Shown piece by piece: positions 12,023 to 24,420 of a DNA stretch of 64,000 nt. Every line of letters starts with the position of its first letter. Position 1 is the first letter of the stretch. This DNA is from Glandiceps talaboti (lineage: Eukaryota > Hemichordata > Enteropneusta > Spengelidae). The notes under the pieces are model-generated. The model was not told where the DNA came from and did no database searches. It saw only the letters and a program-made list of their open reading frames with translations. The position numbers and the translations under genes were made by a program. Location of the stretch: contig NC_135566.1 in the NCBI RefSeq assembly GCF_964340395.1, positions 21,099,584 to 21,163,583 of the forward strand. Direction: 5' to 3'.

Positions 12023-13163
12023 AAAATGTCTACGACTTTTCAAATTGGCTTCAATATTGGTATTTGTCATTTGTATTACTCTAAATTTGTGCATAAGACG
12101 AAATACATACAACATCACTGGTACTTACAAGACAGAGGCGATTCTGTTTAGGACGAAAAGATATTGTAATTGCTCTGTAGAACCCGTAGATATTTCACAC
12201 AGTAGTGGCCATCTCAAACTCAAAGATGTTAAGTGCATCAAATATCCCATCTATGCCAGTGAGGGCGTTCTCCACGGTATCCTCAGTTCAGATGATCAAA
12301 AGCAAACAGGTGGCTATGACTGTGTACAATCGTTGCATCCACAAACATGGCAGAAAGATAAACTCAAACCCTACACCAAAACAGTTGTACCAAATATTGC
12401 CCATTATACATGGTTTGGAGACCGTGAGTTTCGTTTTGACCACTTCATAAGTGTTTTAAGTGCATACAGAATAATGAAGGCAGATAAAATCATGTTTCAT
12501 ACAGATTACGAGCCACATGGACGGTATTGGAACGAAGCAAAGACAACTATTCCTATTTTAGAAGTGGTGTTTAGGGAAGCACCCAAACTAATATTGGGTA
12601 ATAGCCTTACTAACAATGCACACAAATCAGACGTTGCAAGATTGGAGATTTTAATGGAACATGGTGGCATCTATATGGATTTGGACGTCATTGTAGTTCA
12701 GTCACTTGATTCTTTGCGATACTATGACTTTGTGTTAGGTAGAGAAACGTACCGCGGTCTAAACAATGGAATCATTGTAGCTAGTAAAAAGTCGCTCTTT
12801 CTTAAACTTTTCTACGAGGGATATCACATTTATCAAGGGAAGTGTTGGAACTGTGATTCCATCTTATTTCCAAATGAATTAGCTAAGATTAACCCACATT
12901 TAATTCATATTGAGGAAAGTTCTCTAGTTCAACCAAGTCACGAGTACCCAGGACCAGAGTTGATTTTCAATGGACATTTGAAATGGTGGACAGGTCATTA
13001 CACTATACATACTTGGATACGGGTTATACGACGACGTTACTGGTCTCTCATCAGAAGGGAAGAAGTGTACACTCCACAAAATATCAAAACACTGGACTCT
13101 ACGTTTGGAGAAATCTGTCGATATGTTTATTATAACGAGACTGGGCCATGGAAGGAAAGCTAA
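11985..13163 (+). CDS. Type II membrane glycosyltransferase with DXD motif (Gly_transf_sug type)
   Basis: Predicted 392-residue Golgi-type glycosyltransferase in one uninterrupted coding exon. A short basic cytoplasmic tail precedes a single membrane anchor at about residues 21-38, then a stem and a lumenal catalytic domain. Diagnostic features are VVPNIAHYTWFG (134-145), the segment KSDVARLEILMEHGGIY (214-230) and the metal/nucleotide-sugar DXD in MDLDV (D232, D234). LNNGIIVASKKS (259-270) follows as in the DXD-containing sugar-transferase family that includes alpha-1,4-GalT/GlcNAcT-like enzymes. Possible N-glycosylation sites are N43, N62 and N385. The start has A at -3 and G at +4. Donor and acceptor sugars cannot be assigned. 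The C-terminal half is less conserved to my eye, so I leave the symbol blank. Confidence 0.9.
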   Translation: MEDVRLTTTTSLKKCLRLFKLASILVFVICITLNLCIRRNTYNITGTYKTEAILFRTKRYCNCSVEPVDISHSSGHLKLKDVKCIKYPIYASEGVLHGILSSDDQKQTGGYDCVQSLHPQTWQKDKLKPYTKTVVPNIAHYTWFGDREFRFDHFISVLSAYRIMKADKIMFHTDYEPHGRYWNEAKTTIPILEVVFREAPKLILGNSLTNNAHKSDVARLEILMEHGGIYMDLDVIVVQSLDSLRYYDFVLGRETYRGLNNGIIVASKKSLFLKLFYEGYHIYQGKCWNCDSILFPNELAKINPHLIHIEESSLVQPSHEYPGPELIFNGHLKWWTGHYTIHTWIRVIRRRYWSLIRREEVYTPQNIKTLDSTFGEICRYVYYNETGPWKES

Positions 13164-13336
13164 CAAGCATTTCAGTAATTCCATAAACAATACAATTATA
13201 TATTAATTGACTTAAAGAGTTTCTTCATCCACTTCTCACATGACCTATTACCCACCTTCAGCATACTGAATATTTTGCTAGTGAGTGCCAAACATTGAGG
13301 AGACTGAAAATGAAATTTAGCCAGTAAATTTATAAA

Positions 13337-13468
13337 TGGATGGATGGATGGATGGATGGATGGATGGATATATCGATACGGATGGACGGACAGACAGACG
13401 GACGGACAGACGGACGGACGGACGGACGGACGGACGGACGGACGGACGGACGGACGGACGGACGGACG

Positions 13469-13562
<94 letters not shown>

Positions 13563-13577
13563 TAGATAGATAGATAT
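13337..13577 (+). repeat. Compound tetranucleotide microsatellite (GATG/GACG/GACA/GATA)
   Basis: Four phased blocks of related tetramers follow each other: (GATG)n, then (GACG)n, then a long (GACA)n, then (GATA)n. Each differs from its neighbour by one transition, as expected if point changes were spread by slippage. The long open frames through it are artefacts. Confidence 0.97.
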
Positions 13578-13630
13578 TTGGTAAATTATTGTTTGACCGG
13601 CTTTCCGTGCAGTTTATTGATATATTGTTA

Positions 13631-14888
13631 GGGACCGGTCAGTTTCTTCGGCCTGGGGGGGTCATGCTGTTTTGAAAATTGTGGATAGGGGGGGGGGGGT
13701 CATTGTGTTTTAGATTGTGATTGTGAAGAAAAAAATCCTTTCTACAATGGCATATAGCCTTGTCTGAAATGTGGTACATGTCAATATTTGTTCTTGTCCC
13801 TGTTTCTTACATGAATTCTTTAACATTACTTATTAGTTCAAACCTAACTATACATATTCATATACATGTACCGGTATTACCTACCTACCACACTAGTTAC
13901 AGAACATGTCATGTAAATGCTTGGCTGTTTCACAATCAATGCTTCGCTTATATTGCAGTTTGGGGCAAAAGTGAACTTGAAGGTTTCGTAATGGTAATTT
14001 TCATAGATAGTTTATAAATGAAGTTAATCTAAATTGTTCTACTCGTCATGCTATTGACACTACAAATCACCACATCTCATCAGATTCCAGTTACTATTAT
14101 ACACTGGGTATGACCACCTAAAGTTCTCTAACATACCGGTGACTTTATTATACATGCAATATTAATGCCCCTATATACTAATGTAATGTGTCCATTTTAT
14201 GTGATATGAGAAACTCATTTAAAAACGTTTTACGTTAGCTTTTTGAAGCTTGGAAATATTACCTCAAATATTACCCTAGGACCCCCCCCCCACACATGAG
14301 GTGTACACATCCTAGTCTCAAGATCTTCCCCCTACCTCTTACTGTCAAGATCCTATCAAACTATATTTCAAAAATATTTCAACCTTATGTAGTTGCTTTT
14401 TACATGTTGGTGCTGTCTTGTAAAGCTCAGAAATCTGAATAGTCTAAAAATTGACTTTTCAGAGTTAAAAACCTCCTGGGCTTCTAGGGGGAGACCCCCT
14501 AGGACCCCCATAACAGATGTACATATTCCCTTCTCAAGCTTTCCTACCTTTCACAGCCAAGATGCTATTAAACTCCTTTGCGAATATATTTACCCTGTGT
14601 AGTCAATAATTATAAATATGATAGTGCTAACCTGGGATCTTATAAAGTAGATGCAAGACAGTCAAGCAGTCCACACTGAGTCACGATAAAAAAAATACCT
14701 GTCATGCAAATATTACATAGGGGGGGGGGGGGGGGGGTCATCATGTTTATGAATTAAGTGATGGGGGGGGGGTCAGCCTGTTTTTGGTTTTACAGATAGG
14801 GGGGGTCAGTGACTTTTTGTCGGCCCGATTTAAGAATCCACCGCGCCCCCCCCCCCCCCCCCCCAGGCTGGAGAAACTGACCGGTCCC
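13631..14888. mobile_element. Harbinger-like non-autonomous DNA transposon, 28-bp TIRs, TTA duplication
   Basis: The left end gggaccggtcagtttcttcg and the inverted right end (gaaactgaccggtccc at 14873-14888) pair over 28 bp with two mismatches. Both ends are flanked by TTA (13628-13630 and 14889-14891). A 3-bp TWA duplication is the hallmark of PIF/Harbinger. The 1258-bp interior has poly(G) runs near both ends and no transposase. Related sequence occurs at 9497-10050 and 11346-11483. Confidence 0.8.
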
Positions 14889-14891
14889 TTA

Positions 14892-15598
14892 CCGACTTGT
14901 CTTAAATGATTTTTTGAAAGAACCAATGTGACAGTTTGCTTACGAGATCAATCCATGGACTGTAAGTCAATCCTTAATGTACATTCATGATCAATCCCAC
15001 TGGATGATTTGGACTATGTTGATATAAAAGGAGGGGGGGGGGGATGCATCTGGGACAAATGGCTGGAAGACAAAGTGTATAGAACCACAATTCACCAGTC
15101 ATGCAATATTCACCAATTCACGTTTCAAGCCTTCAAAAAGGTGTGTTTACCATTCACTTGTTGAAATTTTACTGATTCACATTCATGCATAATATAAAGT
15201 ATACATCTATATCCCCCCCCCCCCCCCTGTTGTTGGAGAAAGACATTTGCTGAATATCCTTTGGTATCAGTATTTACTACATTACAACCTTGCAAACGAC
15301 ATACACAAGAACAGACCATTTCATTTCATTTCATAACATATACATTTTTATTTCAAAGTGTAATCACTTGGCAACATATGGCCATACAGTTATTAATCAA
15401 ATTATAGATTTTAAACCTGTATTAGCAGCAACTGGGACATTCTTTTATCAAACCACCAAAGAGATATTCCACTAAAACTATGGTCAGTTACTTATGAAAA
15501 AGACATTGTATCAGTCAATATTATCTGTAGGTAGTGTAGTGACAAGTTTAAATCTTAGTGAGTGACAGATTGGTTTTGAATCTATCACAATGTTAAAA
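14892..15598. other. Intergenic, nothing recognised
   Basis: Short unremarkable frames and one C homopolymer near 15213-15227. No gene or element could be bounded. Confidence 0.4.
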
Positions 15599-15599
15599 C

Positions 15600-17372
15600 T
15601 GTATGGTATTACAAGTAAGTTATTGTACCTACCAAAATAGTTGACTGTGTACGGTATTACAAGTAAGTTATTGTACCTACCAAAATAGTTGACAGTGTAT
15701 GATGTTACAAGTAAGTTATTGTACCTACCATAATAGTTGACAGTGTACGATGTTACAAGTAGGTTATTGTACCTAACACAGGTAATGCTATCCTGTTGAC
15801 AGTGTACGATGTTACAATTAAGTTATTGTACCTACCAAAATAGTTGATAGTGTACGATGTTACAAGTAAGTTATTGTACCTACCAAAATAGCTGATAGTG
15901 TACGATGTTACAAGTAAGTTATTGTACCTACCAAAATAGTTGATAGTGTACGATGTTACAAGTAAGTTATTGTACCTACCAAAATAGTTGACAGTGTACG
16001 ATGTTACAAGTAAGTTATTTTACCTAACAAAATAGTTGACAGTGTACAATGTTACAAGTAAGTTATTGTACCTACCAAAATAGTTGACAGTGTACGGTAT
16101 TACAAGTACATGTAAGTTATTGTACCTACCAAAATAGTTGACTGTGTACGGTATTACAAGTAAGTTATTGTACCTACCAAAATAGTTGACAGTGTACGAT
16201 GTTACAAGTAAGTTATTGTACCTACCAAAATAGTTGACAGTGTACGGTATTACAAGTAAATTATTGTACCTACCAAAATAGTTGACAGTGTACGATATTA
16301 CAAGTAAGTTATTGTACCTACCAAAATAGTTGACAGTGTACGATGTTACAAGTAAGTTATTGTACCTACCAAAATAGTTGACAGTGTACGATGTTACAAG
16401 TAAGTTATTGTACCTACCAAAATAGTTGACAGTGTACGGTGTTACAAGTTGACAGTGTACGATGTTACAAGTAAGTTATTGTACCTACCAAAATAGTTGA
16501 CAGTGTACGATGTTACAAGTAAGTTATTGTACCTAACACAGGTAATGCTATCCTGTTGACAGTGTACGACGTTACAAGTAAGTTATTGTACCTACCAAAA
16601 TAGTTGACAGTGTATGATGTTACAAGTAAGTTATTGTACCTACCAAAATAGTTGACAGTGTACGATATTACAAGTAAGTTATTGTACCTACCAAAATATT
16701 TGACAGTGTACAATGTTACAAGTAAGTTATTGTACCTACCAAAATAGTTGACAGTGTACGATATTACAAGTAAGTTATTGTACCTACCAAAATAGTTGAC
16801 AGTGTACGATGTTACAAGTAAGTTATTGTACCTACCAAAATAGTTGACAGTGTACGATGTTACAAGTAAGTTATTGTACCTACCTAAATAGTTGACAGTG
16901 TATGATGTTACAAGTAAGTTATTGTACCTACCAAAATAGTTGACAGTGTACGATGTTACAAGTAAGTTATTGTACCTACCAAAATAGTTGACAGTGTACG
17001 ATGTTACAAGTAAGTTATTGTACCTACCAAAATAGTTGACAGTGTACGGTATTACAAGTAAGTTATTGTACCCACCAAAATAGTTGACAGTGTATGATGT
17101 TACAAGTAAGTTATTGTACCTACCAAAATAGTTGACAGTGTACGATGTTACAAGTAAGTTATTGTACCTACCAAAATAGTTGACAGTGTACGATGTTACA
17201 AGTAAGTTATTGTACCTACCAAAATAGTTGACAGTGTACGGTATTACAAGTAAGTTATTGTACCTACCAAAATAGTTGACAGTGTACAATGTTACAAGTA
17301 AGTTATTTTACCTACCAAAATAGTTGACAGTGTACGATGTTACAAGTAAGTTATTGTACCGACCAAAATAGT
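15600..17372. repeat. 48-bp minisatellite, about 37 copies
   Basis: The unit contains gttgacagtgtacgatgtta followed by caagtaagttattgtaccta. The period is 48 bp with a few irregular units (for example near 15775, 16090, 16440 and 16540). Because 48 is divisible by 3, the minus strand stays open as a 16-residue repeat, which is not evidence of a gene. Every unit holds donor-like strings on both strands (CAAGTAAGTT on plus, TTGGTAGGT on minus). It lies about 1.2 kb 3' of the transporter gene's stop codon. Confidence 0.95.
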
Positions 17373-17723
17373 TTTTAAAAAGGTTCCAGTTGCAGCTAAT
17401 GCAGTTTTAAATATAGAGTATGTATATCCAATAGAATCTGACCAATAATCATTGTAAATGGACTTTTTGCATTGTAGTGGCAAAGGTACTAGTACTCATA
17501 ATTCACAATAATTCAAGCATCACAGTTCACTTTAATACAGTAGCTGTTCACAGGGTCACACATGATGGAGTCTGTAAAAACTATTACCTATGGGTCACTT
17601 GGGTGTTTAATATACAAGAAAGTGATTCTTTCATTTGAAAGAAATACACAAAATGTTACAATTGGTTTGAAATAATTAGACCTAAAAATGCTTCTATTAC
17701 ATTTGATTTACCATGTCAGACTT

Positions 17724-18025
17724 CAATATCATAAAACATTACCTTAAAGTGTGTACACACACAACTACATTTTGGGTGCTGGTGAAAACACAACCAAAAT
17801 ATCATAAAACATTACCTTAAAGTGTGTACACACACAACTACATTTTGGGTACTGGTGAAAACACAACCAAAATATCATAAAACATTACCTTAAAGTGTGT
17901 ACACACACAACTACATTTTGGGTGATGGTGAAAACACAACCAAAATATCATAAAAGATTACCTTAAAGTGTGTACACACACAACCACATTTTGGGTACTG
18001 GTGAAAACACAACCAAAATATCATT
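17724..18025. repeat. 73-bp minisatellite, about 4 copies
   Basis: The unit starts aatatcataaaacattacct and includes gtgtacacacacaac. Copies are spaced 73 bp and are nearly identical. Confidence 0.9.
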
Positions 18026-18548
18026 AATTTAACCTTTCAGACACAATGTTCTGGACACTATATCTCAAATACATTTTTAGTTACTTGTAATATTATAGTA
18101 AAGGATAAATCATGACCTCTAAGTTGTACTCTATGTACCACTCTACCCTTATCACATACACTAAATACATTTTTACTTTCAAAATGTTAGGATAAAAGCA
18201 AAATTGTTTGTACTTCAAAAATATTCTTGAGCATCTGTAAGTCAGTGACATCACTTAGGGCACAAGGTTGTATCATTGAATTCTTTACATTGCATTGATA
18301 AATGCTAACAATCTTAGCTCTTCAACAATTTTTGAAATTGACTGTGTACAAATCATTTCACTAACATCTTTCAAGTTTACAAGTATCTAGCTATAACATT
18401 GCATTGATTCAACATTGCATATTTGCACATGCCCACAAAATATCCAATTTGAAATTTATATTTGAAGCATTACCTACTTTCCCAGCACTGAGATTGTCTT
18501 TGGATTACTTTAAAATCCAATAAAGTGTTCATCTTGATATTACTTTCT

Positions 18549-18655
18549 TCATTTACGTAGTCTGATGACAGTGCTAGCAGCAATCAGAAATAAACATCCC
18601 CATGCTACAGTGACTAGGTATCCTCTCCATACCTGAAGGTATGCTAAGCCCCAAC
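18549..18655 (-). CDS. ABC transporter last coding exon with stop
   Basis: Acceptor ttttcatccag at 18656 on the minus strand, entering with two nucleotides of a split Gly codon. Encodes WGLAYLQVWRGYLVTVAWG, then a hydrophobic last membrane helix (CLFLIAAST), ending VIRLRK and TGA at 18549-18551. The basic C-terminal tail matches the usual end of the family. Confidence 0.9.
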
Positions 18656-20213
18656 CTGGATGAAAACAATACATATTGCATTATTTAATCTACACTATCT
18701 ACATTGTACTTTCTAATTTTGACATCATCAAGGTCATTTTTAAAGTATTAAAGTATTTGTCACAACTTTGAGCCATATGTGATTTCAACTAATCTTTTGT
18801 TAAATCCCTATTTTAATAATTCATACAGGTTTTCAATTCCATTTCACTCCATTAACTCTGAATAAAGTGGTCCAATCCCACTATGCAGAACAGTCCCTGT
18901 ATGTACTTGATCTAATTGGTGGCAATTGGCAAATGTACTATTACCCTATAAGAGGATTCCAACATTAAATTTTAGATAGCTGGGTCCAAAATGACCCAAG
19001 GTTATTTATGGTATTCATATAAAATAGCACCAATGGTATTGTAGCACAACTGTATTTGGCTGTTGCCATGGGTATGATCTTGTTGCTTGGCAGATTTGCA
19101 TACATTTTTTGAATGTTCATTCACTTGCCTATAAACTCTTGTTATTATATTACCAATATAAACCACCATTTGGCTGTTGCTATGGTTGCGGTCTTGTTGC
19201 TAGGCATATTTGCATATATTTTTGGAATCTTTATTCACTTGCCTACCCGTCCCAGTTTTCATCTTGCAATTTAAACCACCATTTCACTATTGCTAAGGGA
19301 GTGGTCATGGTTGCTAGGGCCAGTTTGTCAAAATGTTTATAATTGCAGAATAGTTTTACAGAAACATTCCCACCGTGTTTCAGCCCCATTCACCATGTAG
19401 TTTTTAAGAGCTTAGTTTTAGACCAATACTAAGATTGTATACCTAATCTGCATATCATCATGTTGTAAATACTCCAGGTTCATCTACACATCCCCAAATG
19501 CATCCTTACTAAATTTCAGCCAATACTGCTCAAGCAGTAGTTTTGGAATTACAGATTATTTTTGACAAAAAAGACACTTTTACATCTAATTTGCATACCA
19601 TTGATGGGATCGTGTTATAGACCTTTTGTAATTATAGACTTTTAGTTTAAGTCATTTAGTCCTAATTTGCATATCATTGATGGGATCATCATGTCAAGAA
19701 AACTTATTAATCTAAATACCCCTCAGAACATTCCCACTTAATCCCAGCCCCACCTGCTCATTAATTTTGGAATGATAGACTTTTGACCAAAAAGACACAT
19801 TTTTAGCCCTAATTTGCATATCACTAATGGAATCTTCATGTCATGAACAATTCTTAACTAAACACCTCCTAGAACATTCCCACCAAATTTCACACCAATC
19901 TGCAAGGTACTTCTGGAGTTTAAGTTTTTTGACCCAAAATGCACATCTCTGATGCGTTTACTTTTCATCTGAACAATTTTCCATCTAGATGCCCTAAGTA
20001 ATTTCATCATCAATAACCTATTCAGCATAGTTGATGGCATAAAATAGGGGTTTCTTAGTATTTTACCTACATCATTGAAATAATGTTAGTATTCAGCCCC
20101 AGTACATGGTTTGAGTAGTGATATATGCTACAAATGTTATATGTATTGCATATTAGCTCCCTCAATAAAGAAAGATTGGGTGTAAGTTATGTCTGTCTAA
20201 AACTGAAACTTAC
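18656..20213 (-). other. Intron of the transporter gene holding a family B copy
   Basis: GTAAGT donor at 20208-20213 and AG acceptor at 18656-18657. Most of 19016-20060 is a reverse-oriented family B repeat (starts gcaccaatggtattgtagca, with repeated 'ttgctatgg..tggtcttgttgc' modules). No minisatellite is present in this intron. Confidence 0.7.
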
Positions 20214-20318
20214 CACGGAACATAATACACCTCAACGCCTCAGTGGCAAATGTTTGTGGTAGACAATAACTGAGATAACGCAGTGGATATGGAATTGCTT
20301 CTAGTGGCCAGATTAAAC
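20214..20318 (-). CDS. ABC transporter exon (IWPLEAIP / CLPQTFATEAL)
   Basis: 105 nt with phase 1 in and phase 1 out. Encodes LIWPLEAIPYPLRYLSYCLP, then QTFATEALRCIMFR. The 'GxIWPxExMP..LR..SY.LPQT.ATEA' stretch is the extracellular re-entrant segment before the last helix and the strongest family signature in the gene. Acceptor aaggttta context with a ttcctttcag tract; donor GTAAGT. Confidence 0.93.
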
Positions 20319-20439
20319 CTGAAAGGAAATTATGACATCATAACAAAGAAGTCAAGTGTACCATTGACTACAAATGTTTTGTTCAATATCCATCATATGT
20401 ACACTAAAATTGAAAGGCACATTATCGAGCATACGGATG

Positions 20440-20877
20440 GCAGATAACATCCTAGATTGGGCATATGCACCTCAAGAATTAGGTAGATAAGAAGGGCAAA
20501 TAACATTCCAAATATGGGCATACATGCACCTGAAGACTGGGTGGATAAGGGGGGGCAGATAATATTCCAAATATGGGCATACACATGTATGCATGTGAGG
20601 AATTGGTGGATGGGAGAAGACAATATTCCAAATATGGGCATACACATGTATGCATGTGAGGAATTGGTCGATGGGAGAAGACAATATTCCAAATATGGGC
20701 ATACACATGTATGCATGTGAGGAATTGGTGGATGGGAGAAGACAATATTCCAAATATGGGTATATGACTTAAAAACTGGGTTGATAGGGAGGGTAGATAA
20801 AATTCTAAATATGGGCATATGCACCTGTAGAATTGGTGGATAGGGACAGGTAACTTTCTAAACATGGACATATGCAC
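20440..20877. repeat. 61-bp minisatellite (left part), about 6-7 diverged copies
   Basis: The unit contains ccaaatatgggcataca and ggaattggtggatggga. The three central copies are spaced exactly 61 bp and the outer ones are diverged. A related array with the same core (cagataacattccaaatatg) resumes at 24026-24420 beyond the 34-bp array, and a lone reversed unit occurs at 27511-27540. Confidence 0.85.
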
Positions 20878-20878
20878 C

Positions 20879-20907
20879 CAGGGCTTGACAAGTCCAATGA
20901 AGTTCCG
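20879..20907 (+). mobile_element. hAT-like terminus at the edge of the 34-bp array
   Basis: CAGGGCTTGACAAGTCC begins exactly where the 61-bp array stops. It resembles the end of the hAT-like element at 38398 (CAGGGCTCGAAATTCG). The first 34-bp unit (gggcaagtagac) follows directly. No matching right terminus was found near 23735-24025, so this is at best a degraded or one-sided element. Confidence 0.45.
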
Positions 20908-23735
20908 GGCAAGTAGACTATCATTCTCACTCGCCCCTTTGGGAAATTAGACTATCATTTTCACTCGCCCCTTTGGGAAATTAGACTGTCATTCTCACTC
21001 GCCCGTTTGGGCAAGTAGACTGTCATTCTCACTTGCCCGTTTGGGCAAGTAGACTGTCATTCTCACTCGCCCCTTTGGGAAAGTAGACTGTCATTCTCAC
21101 TCGCCCGTTTGGGTAAGTAGACTATCATTCTCACTCGCCCCTTTGGGTAAGTAGACTGTCATTCTCACTCGCCCCTTTGGGTAAGTAGACTGTCATTCTC
21201 ACTCGCCCGTTTGGGCAAGTAGACTGTCATTCTCACTCGCCTCTTTGGGTAAGTAGACTGTCATTCTCACTCGCCCGTTTGGGTAAGTAGACTGTCATTC
21301 TCACTCGCCTCTTTGGGTAAGTAGACTGTCATTCTCACTCGCCTCTTTGGGTAAGTAGACTGTCATTCTCACTCGCCCGTTTGGGTAAGTAGACTGTCAT
21401 TCTCACTCGCCTCTTTGGGTAAGTAGACTGTCATTCTCACTCGCCTCTTTGGGTAAGTAGACTATCATTCTCACTCGCCCCTTTGGGTAAGTAGACTGTC
21501 ATTCTCACTCGCCCCTTTGGGAAAGTAGACTGTCATTCTCACTCGCCCCTTTGGGTAAGTAGACTATCATTCTCACTCGCCCCTTTGGGTAAGTAGACTG
21601 TCATTCTCACTCGCCCCTTTGGGTAAGTAGACTGTCATTCTCACTCGCCCGTTTGGGCAAGTAGACTGTCATTCTCACTCGTCCGTTTGGGAAATTAGAC
21701 TATCATTTTCACTCACCCCTTTGGGAAATTAGACTGTCATTCTCACTCGCCTGTTTGGGCAAGTAGACTGTCATTCTCACTTGCCCGTTTGGGCAAGTAG
21801 ACTGTCATTCTCACTCGCCCCTTTGGGTAAGTAGACTGTCATTCTCACTCGCCCGTTTGGGCAAGTAGACTGTCATTTTCACTCGCCCGTTTGGGCAAGT
21901 AGACTGTCATTCTCACTCGCCCGTTTGGGAAAGTAGACTGTCATTCTCACTCGCCCGTTTGGGAAAGTAGACTGTCATTCTCACTCGCCCCTTTGGGTAA
22001 GTAGACTGTCATTCTCACTCGCCCCTTTGGGTAAGTAGACTGTCATTCTCACTTGCCCGTTTGGGCAAGTAGACTGTCATTCTCACTCGCCCGTTTGGGC
22101 AAGTAGACTGTCATTCTCACTCGCCCGTTTGGGCAAGTAGGCTATCATTCTCACTCGCCCGTTTGGGTAAGTAGACTGTCATTCTCACTCGCCCGTTTGG
22201 GCAAGTAGACTCATTCTCACTCGCCCGTTTGGGCAAGTAGACTATCATTCTCACTCGCCCGTTTGGGCAAGTAGACTGTCATTCTCACTCGCCCGTTTGG
22301 GCAAGTAGACTGTCATTCTCACTCGCCCGTTTGGGCAAGTAGACTGTCATTCTCACTCGCCCGTTTGGGTAAGTAGACTATCATTCTCACTCGCCCGTTT
22401 GGGCAAGTAGACTGTCATTCTCACTCGCCTCTTTGGGTAAGTAGACTGTCATTCTCACTCGCCCGTTTGGGTAAGTAGACTGTCGTTCTCACTCGCCCGT
22501 TTGGGTAAGTAGACTGTCATTCTCACTCGCCTCTTTGGGTAAGTAGACTGTCATTCTCACTCGCCTCTTTGGGTAAGTAGACTGTCATTCTCACTCGCCC
22601 GTTTGGGCAAGTAGACTGTCATTCTCACTCGCCCATTGGGTAAGTAGACTATCATTCTCACTCGCCCGTTTGGGCAAGTAGACTGTCATTCTCACTCGCC
22701 TCTTTGGGTAAGTAGACTGTCATTCTCACTCGCCTCTTTGGGTAAGTAGACTGTCATTCTCACTCGCCTCTTTGGGTAAGTAGACTGTCATTCTCACTCG
22801 CCTCTTTGGGTAAGTAGACTGTCATTCTCACTCGCCTCTTTGGGTAAGTAGACTGTCATTCTCACTCGCCCATTTGGGCAAGTAGACTGTCATTCTCACT
22901 CGCCCGTTTGGGTAAGTAGACTATCATTCTCACTCGCCCGTTTGGGCAAGTAGACTGTCATTCTCACTCGCCTCTTTGGGTAAGTAGACTGTCATTCTCA
23001 CTCGCCCGTTTGGGTAAGTAGACTGTCATTCTCACTCGCCTCTTTGGGTAAGTAGACTGTCATTCTCACTCGCCTCTTTGGGTAAGTAGACTGTCATTCT
23101 CACTCGCCCGTTTGGGAAAGTAGACTGTCATTCTCACTCGCCCGTTTGGGCAAGTAGACTGTCATTCTCACTCGCCCCTTTGGGAAAGTAGACTGTCATT
23201 CACACTCGCCCGTTTGGGCAAGTAGACTATCATTCTCACTCACCCGTTTGGGCAAGTTGACTGTCATTCTCACTGGCCCGTTTGGGCAAGTAGACTGTCA
23301 TTCTCACTCGCCCGTTTGGGCAAGTAGACTATCATTCTCACTCACCCGTTTGGGCAAGTAGACTGTCATTCTCACTCATCCATTTGGGTAAGTAGACTGT
23401 CATTCTCACTCACCCGTTTGGGCAAGTAGACTATCATTCTCACTCACCCGTTTGGGCAAGTTGACTGTCATTCTCACTCGCCCGTTTGGGCAAGTAGACT
23501 GTCATTCTCACTCACCCGTTTGGGCAAGTAGACTGTCATTCTCACTCACCCGTTTGGGCAAGTAGACTATCATTCTCACTCACCCGTTTGGGTAAGTAGA
23601 CTGTCATTCTCACTCGCCCGTTTGGGTAAGTAGACTGTCATTCTCACTCGCCTCTTTGGGTAAGTAGACTGTCATTCTCATTCGCCTCTTTGGGAAAGTA
23701 GACTATCATTCTCACTCACCCCTTTGGGAAAGTAA
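20908..23735. repeat. 34-bp minisatellite, about 83 copies
   Basis: The unit is built on gtagactgtcattctcactc followed by gcccgtttgggc. Each unit carries a short dyad, GCCC-gttt-GGGC or a CTCTTTGGG/CCCTTTGGG variant. Variants alternate in blocks, for example gtaagta against gcaagta. It lies in the intron between exons 27963-28122 and 20214-20318. Donor-like GGTAAGTAGA strings are on the strand opposite the gene. Confidence 0.96.
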
Positions 23736-24025
23736 AATATTTGTGTCAATTAAACACAATTGTCCGGTACAATATGAACAAAATGTTTCAATGTTTCAAT
23801 GTTCTTCAGTTTATTCAATGATGCAACCATGCGTGTTATGGATTGCTACATTCTTTGATCATGATTTTCCTTCCACAGTTTGCTACAAACAAACATGATT
23901 TCTGTCGATTAGTTAGTTGGTGAGTTGTTATAATTATACCTAACATGTAAACCAATCTGAAAATGGCTTTTTATCCATTAGCAAAAGCAACTTTTGAAAC
24001 AGATCAAAGCCTTTCATAAAATGTT
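23736..24025. other. Unique AT-rich spacer between arrays
   Basis: No gene or repeat unit seen. It separates the 34-bp array from the resumed 61-bp-type array. Confidence 0.4.
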
Positions 24026-24420
24026 CAATTTTAGGATGGGTGGATAGGGGGCAGATAGCATTCTAAATATGGGCATTACACACCTGAGGATGGGTGAAAA
24101 AGGGGCAGATACCATTCCAAATATGGCATATGCACTGAGGATGGGTGGATAGGGGGCAGATAACATTCTAAATATGGGCATTACACACCTGAGGATGGGT
24201 GAAAAAGGGGCAGATAACATTCCAAATATGGCATATGCACTGAGGATGGGTGGATAGGGGGCAGATAACATTCTAAATATGGCATATGCACTGAAGATGG
24301 GTGGATAGGGGGCAGATAACATTCTAAATATGGGCATTACACACCTGAGGATGGGTGAATAGGGGCAGATAACATTCCAAATATTGCATATGCACCTAAG
24401 GATGGGCAGATACCATCCAA
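24026..24420. repeat. Minisatellite related to the 61-bp family (right part), about 7 copies
   Basis: Units of roughly 50-60 bp contain gatgggtggatagggggcag and acattctaaatatggg. Two subtypes alternate: 'gcattacacacctgag' and 'catatgcactgag'. Confidence 0.8.

Noticed and set aside
13336-13573. Three overlapping frames rich in Asp/Gly/Arg/Thr
   Set aside because: Translation of a tetranucleotide microsatellite in all three frames.
16513-17289. 258-residue minus-strand frame with 16-residue repeats
   Set aside because: Product of the 48-bp unit length; interrupted elsewhere in the same array; no start context or flanking coding sequence.
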